Below are positions 24,961 to 35,592 of a DNA stretch of 64,000 nt, piece by piece (the stretch's first letter is position 1; every line of letters starts with the position of its first letter). Source of the stretch: Patellaria atrata CBS 101060 (taxonomy: Eukaryota > Ascomycota > Dothideomycetes > Patellariales > Patellariaceae); assembly GCA_010093705.1 (NCBI GenBank), contig MU006090.1, positions 1,910,052-1,974,051 of the forward strand, given 5' to 3'. Made by a program: the position numbers and the translations under genes. Below the pieces are notes generated by a model that was given only the letters and a program-made list of their open reading frames with translations, searched no databases and had not been told where the DNA came from.

Positions 24961-26827
24961 ATGGCGTTAGGTTATGGTAAAAAGGGGGAGGAGCGTGTTG
25001 CAGACCCTCCTCCTCCCACTCAATTCGCTGAAAAGGGTCCTTTCAAGGGTGTGCCGCCCGACTATTCTTACGATCCTGAGGGCCACGGTGAACGCAGGAT
25101 GAGCCGAATCGACGACACGACTTCGGATGCTGATAGCACTTTCAGTATTTCCAAGCAGATAGCAATGGAAGCGGATAATGCTATCAAATACCGAACCTGC
25201 AGTTGGCAAAAGGTATGGCTCTTTCCTATGGTCTTGAGCGAGATGGCATCAAGTACAACACGAACCTATTACAGCGTTAGAATACGTTACTGCACATGAA
25301 AACGTCTCCAATAAGACGTATAACTCAAGAAACGCGGCATACTAGCTTAAGGTGATCTATTACTAACAATATGCCGTGCAGACTGCGGCTCTATTATTTT
25401 CTGAATATATCTGCTTGGCAATCATGTCATTTCCCTATTCATATTCAGTTCTTGGACTGGTACCGGGACTCATACTCACCGTTGTGGTTGCTGCTCTTGT
25501 TCTGTATACCTCCTTGGTCATATGGTAAGTGACTCGAGTGTAAAATTCGCCATTGAACTCGTAATTAATCTACTCCAGGGAACTTTGTCTGCGTCACCCG
25601 GAACTCAAGGATGTTTGTGATATTGGCCAAATGCTATATTGGAAATCAAAATGGGCCTGGTATTTCACCGCTGTAATGTTTGTACTGAACAATACTTTTA
25701 TCCAGGTAAGCTGTGCATGGTAGCTTTAATGAATACAGTCCAGTGGAGGTACTAAAACAAAAAACACCCTAGGGATTCCATTGTCTTGTAGGAGCAAAAT
25801 ATCTCAATACTATGACCAACAATTCCGTCTGTACAGTGGGCTTCTCCGCAATCGTCGCCGTTATTTCCTGGATCTGTTCTTTACCACGGACATTTTCAAC
25901 ACTTGCCAAAGTTGCAACTGCATCAGCATTCTTCACGTTTGTTTCGGTACTACTTGCTACCATCTTCGCCGCTATTGAGGACCATCCCAAAGGGTATGAC
26001 CCTGAGACAATTGGGGAGCCTCTCGTTCTTGCTGTCCCATTGGCTGGTACTACCTTCGTGGCTGGTATGAACGCGTTCATGAATATCAGCTATACCTTCA
26101 TCGGACAAATTACTATTCCCTCCTTTATCGCGGAGATGAAGAACCCTAAGGACTTCCCGAAGGCGCTCTGGGCCGTTACTATCGCAGAAATTATTGTTTT
26201 CAGCTTAGTCGGATCTATCGTGTACGCTTATACAGGAACAAACTATAACACGGCGCCTGCATTCGGTTCACTAGGAAATGAGGTCTATCTTAAGGTGTCA
26301 TTTTCCTTCATGATCCCAACCTTAATCTTCCTCGGCGTTTTATATGCTTCTGTCTCCGCTCGATTCGTCTTTTTCAACATCTTCCACGGTACCCGTCATA
26401 TGGGAAATCACACCGTTGTGGGTTGGGCAGCTTGGGGTGGAATCTTAGCCGCCACTTGGGTTCTGGCTTTCATCATTGCTGAAGTGATCCCATTCTTTTC
26501 GGACCTACTTTCTCTAATGAGTTCGCTCTTTGACTCATTCTTCGGATTCATCTTCTGGGGAACGGCTTATTTCAGAATGCGTCATGCCGATTACGGTCCG
26601 AATTTTTACAAGAGGAGAGGAATAAGGGGTATCCTTGGATTTGTCTTCAACATTGTAATTTGCATCATAGGTTTGTTATTTCTGACTGGTGGCACCTACG
26701 TAAGTCTTGAAAATCATAGTAGTGATCTGTGACTGACATGATACAGGCGTCCGTCCAAAGCATAGTCAACGGATACAAAGCTTCAAACTTTGGCGGTCCG
26801 TTCAGTTGCGCAAGTAATGGACTGTGA
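24961..26827 (+). CDS. neutral amino acid transporter (MTR-like, AAAP family), 509 aa
   Basis: Plasma-membrane amino acid:H+ symporter related to the Neurospora neutral amino acid permease MTR. Five exons; introns at 25213-25381 (169 bp), 25525-25578, 25706-25772 and 26700-26746. The cytoplasmic N-terminus ends in SISKQIAMEADNAIKYRTCSW. About eleven hydrophobic helices follow, with family landmarks TAALLFSEYICLAIMSFPYS, LRHPELKDVCDIGQMLYW, FIGQITIPSFIAEMKNP and EVIPFFSDLLSLMSSLFDSF. Length and topology match the family. The substrate range (aliphatic/aromatic neutral amino acids) is inferred from similarity. Confidence 0.93.
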
Positions 26828-27302
26828 ACGGTGATGGAAAGGGGTCAAAGTTGGGGAATATGGAAACTGTGAACGACATGTCAATCGTGTACTTTCCTTA
26901 TTTCTGGGCAGAGCTTGTGTAAACGTTGGAAGCGTTGGACGGTTGGAGATGGGAATTTTAAAGTACATTTCGTTGTAGAGTGATAGGAGACATTGTCAGT
27001 TGGGTATTTGAACGATCTCAAAGTTGATACTGGTGAAAAGATAATAATTCAACATATCAATTTCTAGAGACGAATTGTGATTATTTGTTCATGTTTTTAT
27101 TCCGATTAACAATGAAAGGACAAAATCCTCATTCGTGATTGAAGGAAGAAATGGCAGTAGTTAATCCTTCTGCACCCGTGCCATGAACACCGCTCATCGT
27201 TCTGACGTCGTCCCCTCACTTCCAAATCTGCTCCACCATCCAAACGGTATCAATTGAGCCACGAGTTCCCAACCCAACCATCCCCTTCAATTACCACAAA
27301 AA
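26828..27302. other. intergenic, no gene seen
   Basis: This is 475 bp between two plus-strand genes, containing the transporter 3' end and the Opi3 promoter and leader. A C/A-rich leader precedes the Opi3 ATG. No other feature was recognised. Confidence 0.6.
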
Positions 27303-27748
27303 ATGTCAGGCATAATAGACTTCAGTCAGCCGACGCTATGGCGTACGTGCTCTCCAATCCCCCAATACACACACCCAGTTAACAACGTGCGCATACAGTG
27401 TCTGTAGCCACGATACTCTTCAACCCGACATTCTGGAAGTAAGTCCCATTACCAAACAACAACAAACGCATCCACTACTGACAGTCTACAGTATCGCCGC
27501 TCGTCAAGGTACAGTGCCTTCACCCTTCACCCTTCACCCATCCTCTCAGCTTCGCTATCACCTAGGCCACCTCCACAATCCCCACGGTATCTAAAGACGA
27601 TACTAAATATCTTGTTAAACAACCAGAATACCACAACAAAACAATAACAAAGCTCTTCAACAACAACCCCCGCCACGGCTGCTACACCCTCGCCGCGACG
27701 ATCTTCACGCTGGGTATAATCAGAGACTTGATGTACTCCCCCAATCCT

Positions 27749-27788
<40 letters not shown>

Positions 27789-28319
27789 TGGGTTCCCCCA
27801 ATCCCTAACTAACACCCCCCAAGCTACGAACGCGCCCTCCGCCCCCAACCCCCCCCCCCCCCCCTCCAGTCCCCAACAATCCAGCACACCGGCACCGCGC
27901 TCTTCCTTACCGGCAACCTCCTCGTGCTCTCCTCTATGTACGCCCTCGGGCTCACGGGCACCTATCTCGGCGACTACTTTGGGATCCTCATGGACGCGCC
28001 CGTGACTTCCTTCCCCTTCAACCTCACCTCCGCGCCCATGTACCAGGGGAGCGCGTTGTCGTTTCTCGGGTCCGCGCTTTATTGGGGGAAGCCGGCGGGG
28101 GTGGGGTTGGCCGCGGTGGTGTGGGTTGCTTATAGTGTCGCGTTGAGGTTTGAAGAGTGAGTTTTTTTTTTTTTTTTTTTTTTTGGTTTGGGGTTGATTT
28201 GGGACTGGGTCTGGGTTGAGTTGGGAGAGCATAGGCTAATGTTTTGTTGGTCTCGTAGTCCATTCACCGCAGAGATATATGCGAAACGGGATCGTGAGAG
28301 GGCGAAGAAGGCCTCGTAG
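27303..28319 (+). CDS. opi3: phospholipid N-methyltransferase Opi3, 198 aa
   Basis: ER membrane enzyme that methylates phosphatidyl-monomethylethanolamine to phosphatidylcholine with S-adenosylmethionine. Six exons, some tiny (40, 40, 17, 106, 333, 61 nt); introns at 27343-27398, 27439-27491, 27509-27626, 27733-27823 and 28157-28258. All phases join to a 198-aa protein, the normal Opi3 length. Recognisable segments: FWNIAARQEYHNKTITKLF, YTLAATIFTLGIIRDL, ALFLTGNLLVLSSMYALGL, TYLGDYFGILMDAPVTSFPF, SFLGSALYWGKPAG and the tail DPFTAEIYAKRDRERAKK. A 16-C run inside exon 5 encodes part of a short Pro run and keeps frame exactly. Introns 4 and 5 carry a 39-C and a 23-T homopolymer. Gene prediction without splicing would miss it. 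Confidence 0.93.
27750..27788. repeat. 39-nt poly-C run inside opi3 intron 4
   Basis: Thirty-nine consecutive C between the donor (27733) and the branch region CTAACTAAC of intron 4. Its length in the assembly may be uncertain because such runs are hard to sequence. Confidence 0.95.
28162..28184. repeat. 23-nt poly-T run inside opi3 intron 5
   Basis: The run starts right after the GTGAG donor of the last opi3 intron. It is the third homopolymer in this gene. Confidence 0.95.
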
Positions 28320-28759
28320 ATCGATCCTCTTCGTATCAGTCAGTGGCCATCTACAGCCGATTTATCTCAAAGAGGGTTATCGAGCTCGTTCAGAGGAGCA
28401 GCAAGGGCAGGGAGGAGTACATACAAAGATGTGAACAAAACCCCATATGATTCAACATTGGGCATAGCGGAGGCGTTGGTCTGATTTGGGGAGGTATTCA
28501 ACTGCCTATTATGTTTTGCGCATGATACATTATTAGGAGGGGAAGATCTGGTTCACATAGCACGATACGTAGTCAGGAATCACACGAGTCAAATACATGC
28601 ACGGAAAAACAAGGTACAGCCTAACGAGGACTATCATTATGAATTGGGATCTCCAACTATGCTCTCGCAGCCCAAAGCTTCGCACCCACATTCGCCCCGT
28701 CTACAGAACAGAACCGTCTCAGTATCATACTGTATACACTAAATACGCACCATGTGCAT
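28320..28759. other. convergent 3' interval, no gene seen
   Basis: This is 440 bp between the ends of opi3 and beta-tubulin. It contains their 3' UTRs; no repeats or coding potential seen. Confidence 0.65.
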
Positions 28760-30518
28760 CTACTCCTCTTCAACGGGAGCCTCCTCATCGTACTCCTCCT
28801 CGCCCTCGGAGATAGAGGCCTCTTGGTATTGCTGGTACTCGGAGACTAGATCGTTCATGTTGCTCTCAGCCTCAGTGAACTCCATCTCGTCCATACCCTC
28901 TCCAGTATACCAATGCAAGAAAGCCTTGCGACGAAACATAGCAGTGAACTGGTCACCAACACGCTTGAAAAGCTCCTGGATGGAGGTAGAGTTGCCGACG
29001 AAGGTGGAGGACATCTTGAGACCGCGTGGTGGAATGGAGCAGAGAGCAGTCTGGACGTTATTGGGGATCCACTCAACGAAATAGGACGAGTTCTTGTTTT
29101 GCACATTACGGACTTGGTCCTCAACCTCCTTCATGGAGACCTTGCCACGGCTAGATTGATGGTTAGTAAGAGTGATTTGTGAATAAATAAATGTGACTTA
29201 CAAGATAGCAGAGCAAGTGAGGTAACGACCATTTCTGAAATCAGAAGCAGCCATCATGTTCTTTGGGTCGAACATTTGTTGAGTCAACTCTGGGACGGTG
29301 ACAGCACGGAATGAGTAAGCACCACGACTGGTGAGAGGAGCGAATCCAACCATGAAGAAATGCAGACGAGGGAATGGAACCATATTGACAGCCAATTTTC
29401 GGAGATCAGAGTTGAGCTGACCAGGGAACCTGAGACAGGTAGTGACACCGGACATGACAGCGGAGACGAGATGGTTCAAATCGCCATATGATGGGTTGTT
29501 AAGCTTAAGAGTCCTCATGCAAATGTCATAGAGAGCCTGAGATGGTTAGTTTATGGTACACCTTCGTATATTTATTTGCATACCTCATTGTCAATGCAGA
29601 AAGTCTCGTCAGAGTTCTCAACGAGCTGGTGAACAGATAGAGTGGCGTTATAAGGCTCAACGACAGTATCTGAGACCTTTGGAGATGGGACAACGGAGAA
29701 AGTCGCCATCATACGGTCTGGGAACTCCTCACGAATCTTGGAGATAAGGAGTGTACCCATACCGGCTCCGGTACCACCACCAAGGGAGTGAGTAATCTGG
29801 AAACCTTGGAGGCAATCGCATCCCTCTGCCTCACGACGCACGACGTCAAGGACCTGGTCCACTAACTCGGCACCCTCAGTGTAGTGGCCCTTAGCCCAAT
29901 TATTACCAGCGCCAGATTGACCGAAAACGAAGTTGTCGGGACGGAAAAGTTGACCGAAAGGGCCAGCTCGGACAGCATCCATGGTACCCGGCTCCAAGTC
30001 GACGAGGACGGCACGAGGAACGAACTTGTTGCCAGATGCCTATGTATGTTAATATATAAGGTATAGCTCTTTGAGACTGTGGACGTGCCTCATTGAAGTA
30101 GACATTCATACGTTCCAATTGAAGGTCAGAGGTGCCATTGTACCTAGTTGGAGTCAGTAATTGTTACGCGTGGGTAAAAAGGTGATTGAGTCGAAGAGCA
30201 ACGCACACTCCTGATCCATCAAGACCATGTTCTCCGGAGATAATTTGCCTGTTGACAGTTCAGTGTTTGTTTGCAATATGGTTTTGTTGGAGCCTAAAGG
30301 GGCGTACCAGAACGCAGCACCGATTTGGTTACCCTACATTCAATCAGCAAAACCATCATAGAGCAAGAGAGATTTTAGTTCTTACGCATTGGCCGGTTTG
30401 AAGATGGACCTAAACACCAGAAAGCTCGAGTTAGCAAATTTCTACAATTGTTGTTGTGCAGGGTTTGTCGCGTGAAAACAGTGGAGAGCGGGGAGAGTAA
30501 ACATACAATTTCACGCAT
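28760..30518 (-). CDS. tub2: beta-tubulin, 446 aa
   Basis: GTP-binding microtubule subunit. Eight exons (12, 24, 26, 42, 55, 456, 335, 391 nt). Introns at 30410-30506, 30334-30385, 30249-30307, 30144-30206, 30040-30088, 29537-29583 and 29151-29201. Total length is the family norm. The MREI autoregulatory tetrapeptide forms the first exon. The GTP-binding GGGTGAGMG loop and an acidic [13 protein letters not shown] tail are present. The intron after YFNE uses a GC donor (GCACGT). Positions linked to benzimidazole resistance read H6, F167, E198 and F200, the sensitive-type residues. The short 5' exons match the usual fungal tub2 barcode region. Confidence 0.97.
30040..30088 (-). other. GC-AG intron in beta-tubulin
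   Basis: On the coding strand the exon ends AATGAG and continues GCACGT; the branch ATTAACA and acceptor ATAG follow, then GCATCTGGC (ASG). No GT donor can preserve NEASGNKF, so a GC-AG intron is the straightforward reading. Confidence 0.85.
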
Positions 30519-31016
30519 GATGGTAGAGTGTTAGAGTATGAATTGATGAAGATGAAGCTGGTGATTATGGAGCTCGTTGGGGAATTCCAAAGTATGTGAG
30601 AAGAGAGGTAGAGGTCGAGGTTAGAGTTCTGTGGATAAGAAGTCTGTGGTGTGGAGTTGAGGATTGGAAGGAGAGGGGGATAGCGGTGAGAATGCAGGCA
30701 CTAGGCTTGGCAATGCACTGGGCGGCACAACTAACTAAACGATAGCGCGTCTGTGCTCAGAAATATCATTGCAACTCACTGCCACTTCACTATATAAAAG
30801 TGCTCTTATACAGTAGTGAAATACTCTCAAGATTTGTAGGTCAATTGAGGCTCCCTAATTCTTGTTCTGCCTTTGTAGCTACCTGTTCGTTGTTGTCCAT
30901 TTCCATGCAAGCTAAGACGTAAATATTCAGACGATCTCATACATACATTGCAGTCTCTATGCTAATCATCGCCTTATCATCTGCTTAACATTCAATTCTC
31001 AACGCTCAATTAGAAC
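30519..31016. other. beta-tubulin promoter region
   Basis: This is 498 bp between tub2 and the decayed F-box-like gene. A TATATAAAAG motif lies at about 30791 on the plus strand. Pyrimidine/purine-asymmetric stretches near 30600-30680 probably belong to the tub2 leader. Otherwise featureless. Confidence 0.55.
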
Positions 31017-32986
31017 ATGATCCAATCTCGTCTCGAGTCTTACTTCCAATCTACCGCATGTAAACCACCACGTTGTCCATTTCTCAATCTTCCAGCAAGC
31101 GTAAGACGTCAGGTCTACATCGACGCTGGCTTAGACACTGGCGAATCTTTGAACCTCAATCACTCCTTGGACTTGTTTGGACCAAAATGTTGCGCCAGAT
31201 ATCTAATACCCAGGGAAGAAAGAGATCCTAGGAATACCCCTATAGTACGGAGACACCGCAACTTCCAACTCAAATCGCAATCCATGATTATCAGCCTTTT
31301 GCAGGTATCACGTACGGTGCACGATGAAGTAGAGCAGATCCTGTATTCCGAAAATCGGTTTGCCCTCAGTATGGAACTCCATGGTCTCTCTGTAATTGAC
31401 CGGATGAGTACCAATGCTTTACTAGCTCTAAGAAACATCACTATACGCTTAATCCCTTGCGCATGTACAGGACTGCCCCCATGCGACTACTATGATTACA
31501 TGAGGAGTATGACCTCAATTATGATCGAAAGCGTGCTCTCAGGCTCGATCGCGGAGTTGTGTTTCTGACAGAAGATATGCGGCACTACCCGAGCACACTA
31601 GACCATTTTCAAATGTTCATCTCAGAGCATTCGATACAGTCATCCGGTCTCATAGGTGTACGCTTGTACAGCTGAAGAGATTTATATCTCGGCTAGCTGG
31701 TCATCCAACGAAAAAGCGCCTCAGTCTCCATGTCGTGTGTTATGCCAAGAATCTCAATACAGCGAAGGTCGCAGAATGCTTTGACCTGACGCCACAACTT
31801 CGAGAATTTAGGATTACATTTGGACCTTGTGACAACATTAAATTCAGGCAGTTAGCTACTGCAACAGTTCGGCAGGTAACTTCCAAGGGTAATTTAACCA
31901 ACCACTTCAAGTTCTTTAATCTTCCCTCGGAGCTTCAATTACAGATATTGGAGCATGCTATTCCACCTTAGGTACCTAAGCGTCGTTATTCCACATGGAT
32001 GCATCATCAAGACGGTTCCAGTCCCGATTCATCACCACACCCTCCAGGTCTACTCTTCGAAGATGTTTGACCCAGAGTCGATTGTCTTCCGAACCAATAC
32101 ACCCAATGTTCGGGTGACTTGCACAGATACTTGTATTGCAATTGGACGGAGCGATACACCTGGGAGGAAATATATCATTCCTCCTACTTCTACTGCGAAC
32201 ATCTCGGTGCAATGGGATTAAGGTGTAGGTGTATAAGATTCCCTACTCCATACTTTCTCGTTAGCAAAGCTTTCAGTGCTCTTGCTCTGAAGACCTTCTG
32301 GTCAAAAAGTCACTTCGGTATCAAGATGGCATCGAACCGGGCATCAGATCATCCTCCCCGTAAATATCCACTAGAACTCATGGAGGAAGAAACGTTACAA
32401 GCGATCATTACCATTCTTAATCTTTTTGAGATCCTACCACCGTTGTCCGTTTGCACGATAATAAAACTGACGGTAGTTTTCGGTCTCTAGGAAGATGTCA
32501 TGTTGGCTTTCGAGCATAACTGTGGACTTAAGAAGTGGATAAAATGATAGAATCAATAAAGAAGAAAATAGACCTACCTACATTGACGCTTGTGTTACAC
32601 CTTGGTATCAGGTATCGCTATTGGGACGGAGGAATTGGTCATTTAGAAGTTCCCATCGGAATCAATACTCATCAAGATTATATGATAGAAAAGATATACA
32701 AAGAGCGTTTGCAGCCCATTACTGTCCTAGGTACGCTCGGCCTGAGAGCCTCCTACGTATATACACCTCCTCCTCTCTCTCCGCGATTTATTCTATGAAA
32801 GAAGCCGATAAATTGGAAAACGAGCCTAAAGCGGGAGCCGGAGAGTTGGAACTAAAAAGGTCCGTTATGGGTCCAACCTACAATCCATATGAGAAGGGCA
32901 AGGCCATAAATTGCCCTTTCCGGGCGAAGTTCATGGAATTGATTCTCTCATGGTTGCGATATAAGCACGTCAGCTATCTTTCTTGA
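31017..32986 (+). pseudogene. decayed F-box-like protein gene
   Basis: Three separated reading frames look like pieces of one protein of a lineage-expanded F-box-like family. The first (31017-31568, 183 aa) begins with a CPFLNLPASVRRQVYIDAGL-type segment. The second (31668-31971) ends with a second motif of the same kind, FFNLPSELQLQILEHAI. A frame change at about 31970 leads into a third segment that has an internal TGA near 32069. It then reads RCRCIRFPTPYFLVSKAFSA and TFWSKSHFGI. Further C-terminal-looking pieces lie at 32535-32800 and, in another frame, to 32986 (ELELKRSVMGPTYNPY). No set of GT-AG introns that I could see repairs all breaks. Family membership is from motif memory; the disruptions are read directly. 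Confidence 0.6.
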
Positions 32987-33411
32987 GAGTACATACACCG
33001 TTCCATGTTGCTTGTACACTTATCTTGAAGCTACCGGAATCTGATCTGCTCGAGATGGTATTCCCTATCAATCAACATATTATTATATCCTTCTTTGTCA
33101 GTTCCGCTCTTTTCGGTTGTTTTACAATATTCTTCAAAGATACCAAGGCACTATTATCTCTCGATTGAGATGAGAAATCATTACTGGCACTGCTAGTCAG
33201 AGAGATCCTCTATCAAACCATATACAGTTACCTACGAGCTCCTTCGCAATCAGTGGGATATGGCATATAGTACGAATTGGTGGAACAACATCTCTCGCAA
33301 GAAAAACAATTAACAGAAAAGGCCGTATCCTGTAGTTCGAAAACTCAAAACCAGGGGAGAGCAAGAATAAATATCACTGTCTTTCACATATGAAAATCTA
33401 TTATTCTTTCT
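32987..33411. other. intergenic, no gene seen
   Basis: This is 425 bp between the F-box-like relic and the ceramidase 3' end. AT-rich, with only short frames. Confidence 0.6.
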
Positions 33412-34602
33412 CTATATATTTTTCTTCACGGTTCCGTTCTGCACCGGTGTCGAAGAAACATCATATCTTCTTTCTATATTCGGTAAAGAGGTGAAAAGAC
33501 GAGGCCAGACGAGCTCGAACTCATCTTGTCTCCCGTTCAAACAATGCCGCAGCCAAATTCCCCAGATGATGTAGAAGTAAGCACCAGTCCCCGTCATTAA
33601 ATGCCTAGATTCATCATACGTCAGATATAAGTTAGAACTGCGTGAATGAGAGTGCTTACCACCATCCATGACCCTCTAGCAGGATGCCCCACGGCAACCC
33701 AACCTCTCTCCGCCACTGTCGCAGCTTACCGCAATATATATTATCCAGATTCCAAATCGCAAAACCTCCAAGGAATATCGCCAAACCATATGCCACCATC
33801 ATCCACATATTCCTCAAAATCTTCTCGTCTCTTATATCTTGCCTAGCTCGTTCGGTGCTCGATTGCTGTGAGGGCGCCACTACGCCGTTCAAATGAGCTG
33901 TTTTCTCCTTACTCTTCTTATTCAACGCTGGGCGGATATTTATCTCCATGATATACATGCTCCGGAAGAGAACGATGGCCGTAAGTACTGCATAAGCATT
34001 CTGGTGAAAGGTCGGATCTTGTAAGTAGTGATAATACAGGCTTATACCGAGGGCGATGGTGATCAGGAAGCAGCCTAGAGCGACTGAGTAGGCATGGGAT
34101 TTTCGGTGGGAAAAGGTGGCGTAGAACATGAGGCAAGTGGTGTAAATCATGGAGAGTTCGTCGACGAGCTGCATGGGATCTAAGGGCGTATGGGTTATCC
34201 CATGGCACGTCAAACATTGCTCACTACTTTTTCTTGTATATTGATTTTGGTATAGGAAGTACGTACATTTGAGTGTGGTATGAAATAAAAAGCTTCCCGT
34301 TCCAACGAGAAAGTATCCAACAAATGCGACTAGGAATATTTGGTCATGGTCGTTTCGTATACAGCTTCTGGCGCCCCTTATGGCTAGGAACATAAAGAGA
34401 AGATTCGTCAGGGTATTTATTATCTCCGCTGAATATATGGTCGCATAGTAGTCCTGTTGTAACATTGATTAAAGCTCCTGTTGACACGAGATGGTTATGG
34501 GGCTTCATGTACCTCTTCGCACCAGTTAAGTGTCGAGGTTACTGGAGACCAGTAACCATCCTGCGCAGGAGGATATGCAATGAAAGGGAGATTCATGCCC
34601 AT
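33412..34602 (-). CDS. alkaline ceramidase (Ypc1/Ydc1 type), 329 aa
   Basis: ER/Golgi membrane enzyme that hydroxylates no substrate but hydrolyses (phyto)ceramide to sphingoid base and fatty acid. Four exons; introns at 34454-34512, 34180-34266 and 33605-33659. Exon 1 encodes MGMNLPFIAYPPAQDGYWSP, with NWCEE at its end, the typical start of the family. Catalytic CREST-family residues are visible: Ser and His in GSFLFHTTLKYP, Asp in QLVDELSMIY, and the HGWWH histidine pair near residue 265. About seven hydrophobic helices; length slightly above yeast Ypc1. ATG 34602 is used; a second ATG two codons on (34596) is possible. It shares a divergent promoter with prefoldin subunit 1. Confidence 0.93.
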
Positions 34603-35070
34603 GACAGTAAGGCAGTATAGAAAAACTTTGTAGGAGACCTCAAAACGCGTGTGTTTAAGGAAGGCGAATGTTAGTTCCTGGCTACTGTACTCCGATGAGT
34701 TGAGCCGGGAGTTTCAAGATCGGATTCAAAAGGATAATTTGTATGCTATCATACTCTGCGCGTATATTTAGCTTCAGATGACTTTCTGGATATAGTAAAC
34801 TAGCGGTAGTTTTATAGATTTAATCTCAATAAACGAGAAGGTCAATATAAAAAGGTACAAAGAGCTGATAAGTAGAGACGGGAATCTTTAAGCACACAAA
34901 CACGGCATCGTCATGGAGCTTGGCAGATCAACAGGGTCTTTCAAGCGAGGAGCTGCTTGTCCTTTCTCGTCCGTCACATGCTGCCTGGGCACGTTCTTTC
35001 TTTTCTCTCGTGCCCTGGCGAGGAATATTCAAACGTTGTTTAACAACATCAATCAATCTGCGAAGTAAAG
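34603..35070. other. divergent promoter, ceramidase / prefoldin 1
   Basis: This is 468 bp. It includes an upstream ATG at 34913 opening a short frame of about 50 codons in the leader of the prefoldin gene. That could be an upstream ORF, but its translation has no recognisable features. Confidence 0.5.
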
Positions 35071-35592
35071 ATGTCGATTCCAAACGAAGCCTTACAAAAG
35101 GTAAGCAGATTATTCATACTCAAAGCGTCGCTACCTCCCTAGTTCTAATCGTTAATATCGGAATTCGTAGCTTCTTCAAGAAATTGAGCAGAAGGCAGCA
35201 TTCTCCCAGCAGCAAATCCAGATAGTCAAGGCCCAGATTGCGGCGAAGAACCGTGAGAGCCGCATGGTACAGTTGACCTCCAGCGAGCTCAACACCCTAC
35301 CGAAAGACACAAACGTCTATGAAGGTGTGGGTAAGATGTAGGTTCTACATTTCATTTCTCTTATCACTCATGTAACCTACATGATGTCTCCTCCACATAC
35401 CTGACTTGTCCTTTCGTCTTCAGGTTCGTCTTAAATCCTACAGAAGACGTCAAAACCCGTTTGGCAACTGAGACGAACGAGTTAAAATCCGATATTTCGA
35501 ATCTGGAGAAGAAGCTTCACTATCTCGAGACTACGTACAAGAATAGTAGGGACAATCTTGAGCAGCTTTTCAAAGCATCCGGTTCGAGATGA
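35071..35592 (+). CDS. prefoldin subunit 1, 121 aa
   Basis: Beta-type subunit of the hexameric prefoldin cochaperone, which hands unfolded actin and tubulin to the CCT chaperonin. Three exons (30, 167, 169 nt); introns at 35101-35170 and 35338-35423. The protein starts MSIPNEALQKLLQEIEQKAA and has the two long coiled-coil helices of prefoldin. They flank a beta-hairpin segment (LTSSELNTLPKDTNVYEGVG, then KMFVLNP), the hallmark of the Pfd1 family. Length is normal. The first exon is only ten codons, so the gene is easily missed in unspliced searches. Confidence 0.92.

Noticed and set aside
27720-28232. Minus-strand 170-codon frame with poly-Gly and poly-Lys
   Set aside because: It reads through the poly-C and poly-T introns and the opi3 exon in antisense; the opi3 exons on the plus strand are unambiguous.
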